The notes under the pieces: model-generated | Databases searched by the model: none | Seen by the model: only the letters and a program-made list of their open reading frames with translations | Told to the model about the DNA's origin: nothing | NCBI GenBank assembly: GCA_964617625.1 | Contig: CAZTZL010000025.1 | Location: 1 to 41,030, forward strand | Direction: 5' to 3' | DNA length: 41,030 nt | From: CAZTZL01 sp964617625 | GTDB taxonomy: Bacteria; Zhuqueibacterota; QNDG01; DSAB01 | Program-made: the position numbers and the translations under genes | In this document: positions 17,603-26,474 of the stretch, piece after piece | How the letters are laid out: every line of letters starts with the position of its first letter | Position numbering within the stretch: position 1 is the first letter of the stretch

Positions 17603-17667
17603 AAATCAGCGAATATTTAAATTTTTATCAAAGTTTAGTTGTTATTAACCAGCGGAGATAAAGTGAT

Positions 17668-18048
17668 ATGCCTGACCATTCACAGATTTTAGTTGCCGAC
17701 GGCAATGGCATTATTGCAACCGACATTCAATGTATGCTTACGAACTGGGGATTTGATACTCCGGCTCTGGCCGATTCCGCACATATGACATTTGATATGA
17801 TCAGACACCGAAAACCGGATTTGATCGTTATGGGAACCCAGTTGAAAGATCACAAAAACAGTCTGCAACTGGCTACCTGGATCAATAAAACCTATCGGGT
17901 TCCGATCATTGTGTTTGTAGTCTGGATAGACCAAGAAGTTAAAAATTATATCGATCATCTTAAATCGTTTTATTGTCTTTCGGAACCTTTCGATTCCGAA
18001 AATCTGCGGCACTTGATTACCAAAGCGCTGGAAAAGCGCCGGAACTGA
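17668..18048 (+). CDS. Degenerate response-regulator receiver domain protein
   Basis: A stand-alone CheY-like fold of 126 residues. The first strand ILVADGNGIIATDI keeps an acidic residue. The strand that should carry the phosphoacceptor Asp reads DLIVMGTQL, with Gly (codon GGA) at that site. The conserved K-P-F motif reads SEPFD, so the essential Lys is also lost, and the Thr/Ser switch strand reads IVFVVW. It therefore cannot be phosphorylated in the normal way and is probably a pseudo-receiver acting by protein contact. GGAG lies upstream of the ATG. It sits between murG and murC, 56 bases before murC and in the same direction, so it is probably co-transcribed with murC-murB-ftsQAZ. No output domain is present. 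Confidence 0.75.
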   Translation: MPDHSQILVADGNGIIATDIQCMLTNWGFDTPALADSAHMTFDMIRHRKPDLIVMGTQLKDHKNSLQLATWINKTYRVPIIVFVVWIDQEVKNYIDHLKSFYCLSEPFDSENLRHLITKALEKRRN

Positions 18049-18104
18049 AATCTTTACTTTGTTTTTAACGAAAGTCCACATGATTAACACGGGAAGCGTG
18101 GATT

Positions 18105-19493
18105 ATGATAGATAAAAGAAAATTTTTAGGGAGAACCCGTCGTGTTCATTTTGTAGGGATCGGAGGAATCGGGATGAGCGGCATCGCTGAAGTGCTTCTC
18201 AATCTAGGTTTTACCGTGACGGGTTCGGACCGGCAGCTTTCCTCGATTACCAAGCGGCTGGAAGACCTGGGGGCGGTGATTTATGAAGGACACGAGGGCG
18301 GACAAGTACTGGGAGCCGATGTTGTGGTGATCTCTTCTGCGGTCAGAAAAGACAACATCGAAGTTAAAACCGCAATGGACATCAAGATTCCGGTGATCCG
18401 GCGGGCTGAGATGTTGGGTGAATTGATGCGTATGAAACAGGGAGTGGCGATTGCCGGCACGCACGGCAAGACCACAACGACGTCGATGACGGGCCTCATG
18501 CTTCAGGAAGGCGGGTTCGATCCGACATTGATTGTCGGAGGCAAATTGCGCGCTCTGGACACGAATGCGAAACTCGGTGAAGGGGACTACCTTGTGGTCG
18601 AGGCGGACGAGTTTGACCGCTCCTTTCTTCAATTGATGCCGATTATTGCCGTGATCACGAATATCGATACGGATCATCTCGACTGCTATAAGAATCTGGA
18701 TGAAATCAAATCGGCGTTTGTGACTTTTGCCAACAAAGTACCCTTTTACGGATCGGTTGTGCTCTGTCTGGATGAAGATTCGCTTCAGGAGATTATTCCA
18801 AGGATTGGAAGACGTATTCTGACCTACGGATTGACGCCCCAGGCGGAAATAAGGGGAATCAATCTGGCATGCAGAAACGAACATACCGAGTTTACGGTGA
18901 TCTACCGGGACAGGGAACAGGGAAGAATCAAAATCCAATTGCCGGGTGTCCATAATATGAAAAACAGCCTGGCTGCACTGGCCGTAGGATTCGAGCTGGA
19001 GATTCCGTTCGAAACGATAAAAAAGGCGCTGGAGGCATTTACAGGTGTGCATCGCCGTTTCGAAATCAAGGCTCAATTGAACGGCGTGCTCATTGTCGAT
19101 GATTACGCTCACCATCCTACCGAGATTGAAGCAAGCCTCAAGGCAGCGAGAGACGGATGGGGAAGGCGGACCGTCGCTGTGTTTCAACCCCATCTCTATT
19201 CGAGAACCCGTGATTTTCACACGGAGTTCGGGCGTGCTTTCTTTGATGCGGATATACTTGTCGTTACGGATATTTATCCGGCCCGTGAGGATCCGATTCC
19301 CGGCGTTACCGGAGAGCTTGTGGCCGAATCCGCGAGGTCCTTTGGTCACAGACAAGTTGTCTATATCCCTTCAAAGGAAGAAATTCCGGAATATTTGAAT
19401 GGTATTGTCCACGAGGGAGATCTTGTGATTACAATGGGTGCGGGTGATATATGGGAAGTCGGCGAATCTCTGATTGCATTGATGAAAAAATGA
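18105..19493 (+). CDS. murC: UDP-MurNAc:L-alanine ligase MurC
   Basis: First amino-acid ligase of the peptidoglycan precursor pathway. The N-terminal motif HFVGIGGIGMSGIAEVL and the ATP loop GTHGKTTTT (from residue 118) are diagnostic. VEADEFDRSFL and VDDYAHHPTEIEASL follow, and FQPHLYSRTRDF completes the set. The 462-residue length is standard. The stop codon overlaps the murB ATG by four bases (ATGA), so these two are translationally coupled. Confidence 0.96.
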   Translation: MIDKRKFLGRTRRVHFVGIGGIGMSGIAEVLLNLGFTVTGSDRQLSSITKRLEDLGAVIYEGHEGGQVLGADVVVISSAVRKDNIEVKTAMDIKIPVIRRAEMLGELMRMKQGVAIAGTHGKTTTTSMTGLMLQEGGFDPTLIVGGKLRALDTNAKLGEGDYLVVEADEFDRSFLQLMPIIAVITNIDTDHLDCYKNLDEIKSAFVTFANKVPFYGSVVLCLDEDSLQEIIPRIGRRILTYGLTPQAEIRGINLACRNEHTEFTVIYRDREQGRIKIQLPGVHNMKNSLAALAVGFELEIPFETIKKALEAFTGVHRRFEIKAQLNGVLIVDDYAHHPTEIEASLKAARDGWGRRTVAVFQPHLYSRTRDFHTEFGRAFFDADILVVTDIYPAREDPIPGVTGELVAESARSFGHRQVVYIPSKEEIPEYLNGIVHEGDLVITMGAGDIWEVGESLIALMKK

Positions 19494-20410
19494 CAGACGT
19501 AAAAATAAAATATTTTCAAGAACTCAGGCAGGTGTTTCGGGGAGAGATTAAAACGAATGAACCCCTGTCCAAGCATACTTCATTTCGGATCGGCGGCCCG
19601 GCGGATTTCTATCTCTGTCCGAAAGATTTGGAAGATCTTTCAACCGCTGTTGATTTTGCTCAAAACAACAAACTATCAAAATTCGTGATCGGGAACGGCA
19701 CCAATCTTCTTGTGAGCGATGATGGATTGCGGGGTATGGTGATCGATCTTTCACAAGCATTCTGCGAGATCGAATCAAAAGAAGACAGCGTAAACGCCGG
19801 AGCAGGGACGGATCTGGAAACGCTGATTCATTATTGCGCTGAAAGGGGGCTCTCCGGTCTTGAATCACTTATCGGTATTCCCGGGCAGGTGGGTGGCGGG
19901 ATCATTCTCAATGCGGGCGCTTTTGATACGGAAGTCAGCGACCGGTTGAGCAGTGTCCGGCTGATGGATCGATTCGGTACGCTCGAAAAAAAAAGGAAAA
20001 GCGAGCTGACTTTTGGATACCGGATGGCCGGCATTCCAAAAGATGCGATTGTAGTGGATGCGTCGTTTTTGCTGAAAGAGGGCAATCCAAAGGATATGGA
20101 AATTTCCCAGAACAATTTTTTAAGGAAGAGAAAAGAAAAACAGCCCCTGTCTCTTCCGTCGGCCGGATCGGTTTTCAAGCGTCCGGTCGGGGATTATGCA
20201 GGGCGTCTTATTGAAGAAGCAGGCTGCAAAGGGTTGAGAATCGGTGATGCGATGGTGTCGAGAAAGCATGCCAATTTTATCGTCAACTGCCGTTTGGCAA
20301 GCGCTCAGGATGTGCTCCGGCTGATTGATGAAGTCAGAGAACGGGTGATGAAACAATTTCAGGTGGAACTCGAACTGGAGATCCATATGATCGGATTTAA
20401 AAAAATATGA
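19490..20410 (+). CDS. murB: UDP-N-acetylenolpyruvoylglucosamine reductase MurB
   Basis: FAD enzyme that reduces the enolpyruvyl group to form UDP-MurNAc. Motifs seen are HTSFRIGGPADF, GNGTNLLVSD (FAD binding), GIPGQVGGGIILNAGAF, PSAGSVFKRP (catalytic Ser) and RKHANFIVN. Its size and lack of the extra loop indicate the type II form. I chose the ATG at 19490, which overlaps the murC stop as ATGA and gives 306 residues; the longer in-frame reading from 19451 is inside murC. The 3' end overlaps ftsQ by four bases. In many bacteria ddl would lie here; it is absent. Confidence 0.95.
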   Translation: MTDVKIKYFQELRQVFRGEIKTNEPLSKHTSFRIGGPADFYLCPKDLEDLSTAVDFAQNNKLSKFVIGNGTNLLVSDDGLRGMVIDLSQAFCEIESKEDSVNAGAGTDLETLIHYCAERGLSGLESLIGIPGQVGGGIILNAGAFDTEVSDRLSSVRLMDRFGTLEKKRKSELTFGYRMAGIPKDAIVVDASFLLKEGNPKDMEISQNNFLRKRKEKQPLSLPSAGSVFKRPVGDYAGRLIEEAGCKGLRIGDAMVSRKHANFIVNCRLASAQDVLRLIDEVRERVMKQFQVELELEIHMIGFKKI

Positions 20411-21291
20411 ATGATTGGACATCGGAGATCCGCTATGACGGACAGGACATTTTCCCGGACGAGCGGGAAGAGTACAAAATAAGGACTGAGAATAAACCGA
20501 AAAAGCGGAGATTAAAACATTCCTCCGATTCGGACGGGATTCAGGACGACATGCTGAAATCACTTTTCAGGATGATCAAGATCGCTCTTGTTCTTGCAGC
20601 AGGATTTTTCGTTGTCAAACAATACTGCGCATGGCTATGCAACTCAGATTCTTTTAAAATAAAAAAGATCGAGATTGAGGGCAATGAATTGATCAGCAGT
20701 CAAAAAATTATGAAAATAACCGAGCTTGAATCCGGGAAACGCATCTGGGAGATTGATCTGCGGTCTGCAAACGAGAAAATCAGAAGCAATCCATTTATTG
20801 ACTCCGTCGAACTGGAACGGTCATTTCCCAATGTGCTGAAAATCCGTATTCATGAAAAATATCCCATCGCTCTTCTCAACTTTAGCAGTCGTTTCTACTG
20901 TATCGATGAGACAGGGATGATTTTACCTTCAAAGTCGGGAAAGCTGTACGATCTTCCTGTTCTCTCCGGCCATTATCAGGGGAGTGTGACGGTCGGCCAG
21001 AATATCGACAGTCCGAATGTCAAGGAAGAACTGGCTTTTTTAAAACAGATCATTCGTGACCGTACGGAATTATACGGTGAAATTTCGGAGGTTGCATTCA
21101 AGCAGGATGGTCTGACTTTATATACGAGAAAAGGAGGCATTCCCGTTCGAATCGGTGAGGGCGGATACGATTGGAAAATCCGTTATCTTGAAGCGGTCAT
21201 TAAAAGGATATATGAGAAATCAGAAATTCAGAAAATAAAATACATCGATTTGAGATACAACAATCAGGTTGTTGTAGGAGAAAGGGCTTAA
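20407..21291 (+). CDS. ftsQ: Cell division protein FtsQ
   Basis: Bitopic divisome protein of 294 residues. A long charged cytoplasmic tail precedes one membrane helix at about residues 56-76. The periplasmic POTRA domain starts near FKIKKIEIEGNELIS and runs to HEKYPIALL. The beta domain follows. FtsQ bridges early and late divisome proteins and complexes with FtsL and FtsB. Sequence conservation is modest, but the POTRA motif and the position between murB and ftsA make the call secure. It is four bases upstream of ftsA. Confidence 0.92.
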   Translation: MNDWTSEIRYDGQDIFPDEREEYKIRTENKPKKRRLKHSSDSDGIQDDMLKSLFRMIKIALVLAAGFFVVKQYCAWLCNSDSFKIKKIEIEGNELISSQKIMKITELESGKRIWEIDLRSANEKIRSNPFIDSVELERSFPNVLKIRIHEKYPIALLNFSSRFYCIDETGMILPSKSGKLYDLPVLSGHYQGSVTVGQNIDSPNVKEELAFLKQIIRDRTELYGEISEVAFKQDGLTLYTRKGGIPVRIGEGGYDWKIRYLEAVIKRIYEKSEIQKIKYIDLRYNNQVVVGERA

Positions 21292-21295
21292 ATCC

Positions 21296-22561
21296 ATGCT
21301 TATACCCATCGGGGAGAAAAATAAAGAAAATCGGGAAATCATTACAGGACTTGATTTGGGAACGAGCAAGATCGGTGTGGTGATCGGTGAGGCACAAACC
21401 GACGGAAGAATCAAGATACTCGGAGTGGGTACGAGCCCTTCTGTCGGAATGAGACAGGGTGTGGTGGTCAATCTCGAAAGCGCTGTTCAGTCTATTAAAA
21501 AGGCGCTGGAGGAAGCCCAGTTGACAGCAGGTATTGAGATCGACGATGTCATTGTCGGGATTGCAGGCGATCATATAAAAAGTGTCAACAGCCGCGGTGT
21601 GGTTCGGGTTTCCCGATCCGATCACGAGATTACGAAAGTCGATGTGGACAGAGTGATTGATGCAGCCAAGGCCATTGTTCTGCCGATTGACCGGAAAGTG
21701 CTCCATATTTTACCGCAGGAATTTATTGTGGACAATCAGGACGGAATCAAGAATCCCGTCGGCATTTCCGGTGTCCGGCTGGAGGCGGAAGTGCACATCG
21801 TCACTGGCGCGCTGACTTCAGCCCAGAATATTGTTCGCAGTGTCGAGAGGCTGGGATTGAATGTGTCTTCACTGGTACTGGAGCCGCTGGCTTCGAGTCT
21901 ATCTGTTCTGGATAAAAACGAAAGAGATCTGGGTGTTGCCCTGGTCGATTTGGGCGGGGGCACGACAGATATTGCTCTGTTTTATGACAGTGCCATCCGG
22001 CATACTGCATCGGTTGCGCTTGGAGGCCATAATGTAACGAGTGATGTCGCGATGGGGCTGCGTACACCTCTGGAACAGGCGGAAGAAATAAAAATAAGGA
22101 ACGGATGCTGCCATTCCAGTCTCATTTCGAAGAATGAAGTCTTTACAGTTGCCGGGATAGGGGGAAGAGGGCCGCGCGAAGTTTCGAGGGAATTTCTAAC
22201 GTCCATTATCCAACCGCGCATGGAAGAAATTTTCAGCCTGGCGGCCAAGGAAATCAAGCGTTCGGAATATGCCGAGAAGATCAGTGCCGGTATCGTGCTT
22301 ACCGGCGGCGGATCCCTTATTGAGGGGGCCACGCCGCTGGCAGAGGAGATATTCGGACTGCCGGCGCGAATCGGGATTCCCAAAGGAATCATGGGTATGG
22401 TCGAATCCACTTCCAGTCCTATTTTTGCCACGGGCATCGGACTGGTGCTCTATGAAATGAAATATGGCGAAAAGAATGTGGGAGGCCTGGGTCACCGAGC
22501 CGGGGATCCGATAAAAAAGCTGTTTCAATGGGTCAAACATTTTTTTGAAGATTTTTTTTAA
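21296..22561 (+). CDS. ftsA: Cell division protein FtsA
   Basis: Actin-like ATPase that tethers FtsZ filaments to the membrane. The phosphate-1 motif is TGLDLGTSKIGVVIGE (from residue 18), phosphate-2 is ALVDLGGGTTDIALF, and the adenosine loop is GIVLTGGGSLIEG. The SHS2-type 1C subdomain lies between the first two. The C-terminus ends in an amphipathic segment rich in Phe, Trp and Lys (KKLFQWVKHFFEDFF), the usual membrane-targeting helix. The 421-residue length is standard. FtsZ follows after 36 bases. Confidence 0.95.
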   Translation: MLIPIGEKNKENREIITGLDLGTSKIGVVIGEAQTDGRIKILGVGTSPSVGMRQGVVVNLESAVQSIKKALEEAQLTAGIEIDDVIVGIAGDHIKSVNSRGVVRVSRSDHEITKVDVDRVIDAAKAIVLPIDRKVLHILPQEFIVDNQDGIKNPVGISGVRLEAEVHIVTGALTSAQNIVRSVERLGLNVSSLVLEPLASSLSVLDKNERDLGVALVDLGGGTTDIALFYDSAIRHTASVALGGHNVTSDVAMGLRTPLEQAEEIKIRNGCCHSSLISKNEVFTVAGIGGRGPREVSREFLTSIIQPRMEEIFSLAAKEIKRSEYAEKISAGIVLTGGGSLIEGATPLAEEIFGLPARIGIPKGIMGMVESTSSPIFATGIGLVLYEMKYGEKNVGGLGHRAGDPIKKLFQWVKHFFEDFF

Positions 22562-22597
22562 AAGGACTACCATGCATTCGAATAAATAGGAGGTCGT

Positions 22598-23806
22598 ATG
22601 AAAGATGAAAAAAAATCAATGACAAGCGACTCGCTTGCACTCGATTTTGCCGATGATATTGCCCAAATCGCCAAGATCCGTGTAGTCGGTGTCGGAGGAG
22701 CAGGAGGAAACGCAATCAATCGGATGGTTCAGGACAAGCTAAGCGGTGTCGATTTTGTGGCGATCAATACCGATCTTCAGACACTGGAACAGAACCATGC
22801 TTCTACCAGGGTCCAGATCGGAAAGAAATTGACGAAAGGGCTTGGCGCCGGAGGGAATCCTGAAATCGGAAAAAAGGCGATCGAAGAGAACAAAGATGCG
22901 GTGATCGAAATCCTTTCCGAGACCGATATGGTTTTTATCACCTGCGGTATGGGTGGCGGTACGGGAACCGGAGCGGCACCTATCGTGGCCGAGATTGCAC
23001 GCGACCTGGGAGCACTGACTGTCGGAATTGTCACAACGCCTTTTCTCTTCGAAGGCAACAAGCGGATAGAGAAAGCTGAAAATGGAATAGCGGAATTGAA
23101 GGAAAATGTCGATACATTGATCGTGGTTCCGAATCAGAAACTCATTTCGCTGGTTCCAAAAAATTTTCCTCTGGAAGAAGCATTCCGGGTGGCCGATGAA
23201 ATTCTTTTTCATGCGACCAAAGGCATCTCCGATGTAATTAATGTACCTGGGCTGGTCAACGTCGATTTTGCAGATGTAAGAACAGTCATGAGCCAGATGG
23301 GAGATGCGCTGATGGGTTCGGGTGTGGGCAGCGGTGAAAACAGGGCAAAAGAAGCGGCGGAACAGGCCATTTCAAGTCCGCTCATTGATGACGTTTCGAT
23401 ACTGGGAGCGCTCGGTGTTCTTGTGAATATAACAGGCGGCAAGGATCTTAGTCTCAATGATATTACCGAGGCGACCACGGTCATTCATCAGGCGGCCGGT
23501 GAAGATGCAAACATCATCTTTGGCGCGGTAAAGGATCTGTCGCTGAACGGCGATCTTCGTGTGACCGTGATTGCGACCGGGTTTCACCGGGATGGTATCC
23601 GAAGCGGATTGTACAGACAAAAATCGAGAAAGATTTCCTATCAATCGAATGAACGCCGGACGGGCCGTGAGACCACCTGTTCGGAATTCGAGAAGGATAT
23701 ACTGGAACAGGTCATGGGCGAAGTCGTTGGACATGACGGTAATCTGTCCTTTGAATCGAAGGACGACTTGAGTATTCCGACATTTATCCGCAAGCAGATG
23801 GATTAA
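22598..23806 (+). CDS. ftsZ: Cell division GTPase FtsZ
   Basis: Tubulin homologue forming the Z ring. The GTP-binding signature GGGTGTG is at residues 119-125, and the T7 loop catalytic region NVDFADVRTVM is present. A short variable linker leads to the conserved C-terminal peptide DLSIPTFIRKQMD, the docking site for FtsA and other partners. A strong AGGAGG precedes the ATG, consistent with high expression. It is the last classical dcw gene; a radical SAM gene follows after 32 bases with no terminator visible. Confidence 0.97.
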   Translation: MKDEKKSMTSDSLALDFADDIAQIAKIRVVGVGGAGGNAINRMVQDKLSGVDFVAINTDLQTLEQNHASTRVQIGKKLTKGLGAGGNPEIGKKAIEENKDAVIEILSETDMVFITCGMGGGTGTGAAPIVAEIARDLGALTVGIVTTPFLFEGNKRIEKAENGIAELKENVDTLIVVPNQKLISLVPKNFPLEEAFRVADEILFHATKGISDVINVPGLVNVDFADVRTVMSQMGDALMGSGVGSGENRAKEAAEQAISSPLIDDVSILGALGVLVNITGGKDLSLNDITEATTVIHQAAGEDANIIFGAVKDLSLNGDLRVTVIATGFHRDGIRSGLYRQKSRKISYQSNERRTGRETTCSEFEKDILEQVMGEVVGHDGNLSFESKDDLSIPTFIRKQMD

Positions 23807-23838
23807 AGGCTGTAAATGGGGTTTCGGGTGTAAAAGGT

Positions 23839-25452
23839 TTGTCACAACGCTATTACTTTCAACAGTACGCCCAGCGGTTTCTTGAACAGGAATCGAATTC
23901 CGTTTCCGTTAAAAAGGAAGCACCGGTTCAGGTGGCGCTGGTTTACCCGAATTGCTATCGTGTCGGGATGGCGAGTCTGGGATTTCAGACCGTCTATAGA
24001 ATACTCAATGAACATCCGTTGATCAAGTGTGAAAGGGTTTTTTTATATGATCCGCCTTTTAATACAGAAATTAGAACATTAGAAAGCGGAAAAAAACTTG
24101 ATCAGTTTGATGTTGTCGGATTTTCACTTTCATTTGAAACGGATATAATCAATGTCCTGGGAATATTAAAAAGATGCCATTTTCCCCTCCTCTCTCATCA
24201 TAGATCCGATGCAGAACCTATCATTATGATAGGGGGCGTCGTTAGTGGGCTGAACCCTTCCCCTCTCCTGTCTTTTATGGACGGCCTCCTTATAGGAGAG
24301 GGGGAGGGTATTCTGTTTCAAATCGCGGACACACTTTCGCGATGGATTCAAACAGATCTGTCCCGAAAAGGAAAACTGAACACTCTCTCAAAAATTCCGG
24401 GTGTTTATATTCCCGGAATTTCCGAAAGCGGGTCCCGTCACATCCAGTTCGATCTGGAAAGCCATCCTGTCTATACGCCGGTCGTTACGCCTTTGAGCCA
24501 TTTTAAAAATATGTTTGTTGTGGAAGCAGCGCGGGGATGCAGAAGAGGCTGTCACTTCTGTGCGGCGCGGCAGGTTTATGCGCCTTTTCGGGCACACTCA
24601 ATTGAATCAATCCTTGATACAATCCGTACAAAAAATAAGGGTGCGCGGAAAGTTGGTTTGGAAGGCGCCGGATTGTCTGATTATCGGGATTTGGAAAAAT
24701 TGTGCGATCTTCTAATAATAGAAGGATTTCAGGTTTCTTTTTCGTCTATTCGCGCCGACCGGGTGACGCCGGAATTGATTGCAGCGGTTAATCGAAGCGG
24801 AGCGCGTTCCTTTACGATTGCTCCTGAAGCCGGTACGGAAAGGCTGAGGGAACGAATCGGAAAGCCGATTTCGAACGAAACACTTTTTAAAACAGCAGGA
24901 CTGTTGGGAAGTTCAGAAATTCAAATTCTCAAACTTTACTATCTCATTGGATGTCCGGGAGAGACCGAAGAAGATGTTGATGCCATTGTACATTTGTCTA
25001 AAGAATTGACTAAAATTTTTAAAAGCAGATCGAAACGGAAATCGGTTCGGGTCAGCGTCAATGCATTCGTTCCCAAACCTTTCACCGTATTCCAATGGGC
25101 GCCCATGGCAACAGAAAAGGAACTGTCACGGAAAAGGAAGTCGATTCGATATGGACTGTCCCGTGAAAAGGAGATCTCGTTTGTGAATAAAAGCACCCGT
25201 GAAGAAGTTCTGCAAGGAATTCTCTCCCTCGGGGGGGTACAGGTCGGACTGGCTCTGATGGATGCGGTTGAAAAGGATATTCCATGGAAAGATGCATTGC
25301 GGGAAAGAAACATCGATCTGGAAAAACTTCTACATAGGGAACGAACAGTCGAAGAAGAACTGCCCTGGGATTTTTTGGACTATCCAACGGACAGGTCACT
25401 ATTGTGGGAACAGTATCAAAAAGCAGTTAAATCACACTCACAACTTTTATAA
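23839..25452 (+). CDS. B12-binding-type radical SAM protein
   Basis: A 537-residue radical SAM enzyme of unknown substrate. The N-terminal part (about residues 30-170) resembles the cobalamin-binding domain found before many radical SAM domains (VALVYPNCYRVGMASLGFQ, GFSLSFETDI, MIGGVVSGLNPSPLL). The [4Fe-4S] motif CRRGCHFC uses Cys234, Cys238 and Cys241. The resemblance is to the uncharacterised TIGR03960-like group. Translation starts at TTG 23839 behind AAAGG. It lies directly after ftsZ and ahead of a DUF1028 gene, possibly as a distal part of the dcw transcript. No function is inferred beyond the family. Confidence 0.8.
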   Translation: MSQRYYFQQYAQRFLEQESNSVSVKKEAPVQVALVYPNCYRVGMASLGFQTVYRILNEHPLIKCERVFLYDPPFNTEIRTLESGKKLDQFDVVGFSLSFETDIINVLGILKRCHFPLLSHHRSDAEPIIMIGGVVSGLNPSPLLSFMDGLLIGEGEGILFQIADTLSRWIQTDLSRKGKLNTLSKIPGVYIPGISESGSRHIQFDLESHPVYTPVVTPLSHFKNMFVVEAARGCRRGCHFCAARQVYAPFRAHSIESILDTIRTKNKGARKVGLEGAGLSDYRDLEKLCDLLIIEGFQVSFSSIRADRVTPELIAAVNRSGARSFTIAPEAGTERLRERIGKPISNETLFKTAGLLGSSEIQILKLYYLIGCPGETEEDVDAIVHLSKELTKIFKSRSKRKSVRVSVNAFVPKPFTVFQWAPMATEKELSRKRKSIRYGLSREKEISFVNKSTREEVLQGILSLGGVQVGLALMDAVEKDIPWKDALRERNIDLEKLLHRERTVEEELPWDFLDYPTDRSLLWEQYQKAVKSHSQLL

Positions 25453-25469
25453 ATTCAGGGGAATATAAA

Positions 25470-26453
25470 ATGATGAGAAAAATAGTGATCTTAGGATTAT
25501 TCGCCGTATTTATACAACCGGGATGGGCACAGTTACGATTTACTGAGCCGTTGGTCCATACTTATTCCATTGTCGCCCGGGATTCGGTTACCGGCGAAAT
25601 GGGTGTGGCGGTTCAGTCGCACTGGTTTTCAGTGGGTTCGGTGGTTTCCTGGGCCGAAGCCGGCGTCGGTGCAATTGCTACGCAATCCCTGGTAAACATC
25701 TCATTCGGACCAAGGGGAATTGATCTGCTCAAACAGGGTAAAACCGCAGGGGAAGTATCGAATATCCTCCTTGAATCGGATGAAGGACGGGATTTCAGGC
25801 AGCTGGCCATCGTAGATGCAAAGGGCAATGTCTCTGTTTACACGGGAACAAAATGCATTCCGGATGCCGGACATGCGGCCGGCGAACAGTTTTCGGTTCA
25901 GGCCAATCTCATGCTGAACGACCGGGTCTGGCCGGCTATGGCCGAAGCTTACAGGAAAGCGGAAGGTCCCCTGGCCGAAAGAATGATTTCGGCACTTGAA
26001 GCGGCCCAGGCCGAAGGCGGTGATATTCGCGGTAAACAGTCAGCGGCAATTTTGGTTGTCCGGGGGACATCGACCGGGAAGGTCTGGGAGGACCGGCTCA
26101 TCGATCTGCGCGTGGAGGATCACCCCGAACCTGTCCTTGAAATAAAACGGATTTTAAAGGTCTACCGGGCATACGAGTATATGAATCAAGGCGATCTGGC
26201 CATGGAGAAAAATGATGTGAAGAGTGCATTAAAACTGTATGGAACTGCCGAAGAGATGTTTCCTGAAAATCTTGAAATGAAATTCTGGCATGCGGTTTCT
26301 CTGGCAAATGTCGGCAAGATTGATGATGCCAAGCTCATTTTTGATACCGTTTTCATCAGCGATCCCAACTGGAAGGTGCTTACGGAACGGTTGCCGGGGT
26401 CAGGCCTTTTAACTATCAAACCGGAAGATTTGAAGAAAATTAGTTCAGAATAA
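25470..26453 (+). CDS. Secreted DUF1028 protein with TPR-like C-terminus
   Basis: The 327-residue protein has a signal peptide of about 20 residues (ending PGWAQ). A DUF1028 domain follows (HTYSIVARDSVTGEMGVAVQS, GPRGIDLLKQGKTA, QANLMLNDRVWPAM). DUF1028 belongs to the Ntn-hydrolase superfamily by fold, and some family members carry peptidoglycan-binding domains, so a wall-recycling role has been suggested for the family. The final roughly 90 residues form one or two TPR-like repeats (YMNQGDLAMEKNDVKSALKLY and onward). Two ATG codons, 25470 and 25473, are possible starts. Position after the dcw genes fits an envelope function, but this is inference. Confidence 0.8.
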   Translation: MMRKIVILGLFAVFIQPGWAQLRFTEPLVHTYSIVARDSVTGEMGVAVQSHWFSVGSVVSWAEAGVGAIATQSLVNISFGPRGIDLLKQGKTAGEVSNILLESDEGRDFRQLAIVDAKGNVSVYTGTKCIPDAGHAAGEQFSVQANLMLNDRVWPAMAEAYRKAEGPLAERMISALEAAQAEGGDIRGKQSAAILVVRGTSTGKVWEDRLIDLRVEDHPEPVLEIKRILKVYRAYEYMNQGDLAMEKNDVKSALKLYGTAEEMFPENLEMKFWHAVSLANVGKIDDAKLIFDTVFISDPNWKVLTERLPGSGLLTIKPEDLKKISSE

Positions 26454-26474
26454 ATTAAACGAACAGGAGAAATC

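Noticed and set aside
18204..19355. A 383-codon minus-strand frame opposite murC
   Set aside because: It is the complement of a strongly conserved Mur ligase gene; composition is shadow-like and no family motif is visible. The same holds for long antisense frames opposite murE, murD and uvrC.
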